Assembly: GCA_041649415.1 (NCBI GenBank)
Contig: JBAZND010000002.1
Coordinates: 1-64,000 of the forward strand
Length of the DNA stretch: 64,000 nucleotides
Direction: 5' to 3'
Source of the DNA: JALOAR01 sp041649415
Lineage (GTDB): Bacteria > Patescibacteriota > Minisyncoccia > UBA6257 > Colwellbacteraceae
Shown piece by piece: positions 63,976 to 64,000 of the stretch. The notes beneath the pieces were generated by a model. The model was given only the letters and a program-made list of their open reading frames with translations. It was not told the DNA's origin and ran no database searches. Each line of letters begins with the position of its first letter. Positions within the stretch are counted from its first letter, which is position 1. Position numbers and translations under genes: made by a program.

Positions 63976-64000
63976 TCTAGCCTCTTAATTGCACGATAAA

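Noticed and set aside
1..64000. CRISPR arrays, insertion sequences, phage genes, restriction-modification or toxin-antitoxin modules
   Set aside because: No repeat-spacer pattern, transposase, integrase or recognisable defence protein was found on either strand.

Overview
The window looks like a piece of a small-genome Patescibacteria/CPR bacterium, most likely a parcubacterium (inference from protein style and reduction, not from a 16S gene, which is absent here). Supporting signs are a PheT without its tRNA-binding OB domain, a ThrS without the TGS domain, a short LepA and RF2, GatCAB present, a tiny AKK-type histone-like protein, DUF4012 and Gmad2/GerMN surface proteins, and tRNAs mostly without encoded CCA. 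UGA is an ordinary stop and RF2 is present, so this is code 11, not the Gracilibacteria/SR1 code. There is no IS element, CRISPR array or rRNA operon.

Layout. 1-5.9 kb: small kinase-like protein, YjjX-type NTPase, ligA, an orphan gene, gatC-gatA. 5.9-6.8 kb: four tRNAs (Ile, Asp on minus; fMet, Met on plus), a structured RNA candidate and an 83-bp duplication of the tRNA-Asp 3' end. 6.8-16 kb: pheST, gyrB, secE-nusG-rplK, gatB, miaA (minus), then two tandem small-RNA candidates on minus. 16-25 kb: thrS and dnaE (minus), rnhB, rpmF, nusB-rnc, a GT39-like membrane glycosyltransferase. 25-30 kb: murB, histone-like gene, hpf, secA. 30-34.6 kb: an accessory stretch of nucleotide-pool enzymes (three Nudix, MazG-like, dCMP deaminase-like), an ASCH protein and orphans. 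34.6-45.9 kb: glycan genes, DUF4012, lepA, ftsB-like, tRNA-Gly, tRNA-Thr, HD protein, prfB, ftsEX, typA. 45.9-58.3 kb: orphan genes mixed with a UvrD/PD-(D/E)XK fusion, methyltransferase, pseudouridine synthase, eno, RNase HI, GerMN protein. 58.3-64 kb: a minus-strand operon of ECF sigma, possible anti-sigma, two small DUF5666-like proteins and a MacAB-type efflux system.

Two gene-expression styles coexist. Housekeeping genes mostly have a -10 hexamer 6-13 nt (very often exactly 6 nt) before an ATG/GTG and no Shine-Dalgarno, so the start codon would be near +1 (leaderless mRNA). A dozen unrecognised small genes instead have a near-consensus TTGACA-N16/17-(-10) promoter, a 25-65 nt leader, a strong AAGGAGG and usually their own hairpin terminator.

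The most unusual locus is downstream of secA. Each of three successive nucleotide-metabolism genes is followed by a degenerate copy of the secA 3' end that encodes the SEC-C zinc tail (C-G-x-x-x-K-x-K-x-C-H-G-stop). This looks like repeated single-gene insertion at the secA tail. Other items to check are a 30-bp perfect palindrome present twice, a 4 x 16 bp iteron-like array, and stop codons supplied by the T8-A9-G10 of downstream tRNAs. Nothing here was checked against a database; all family names are by eye.
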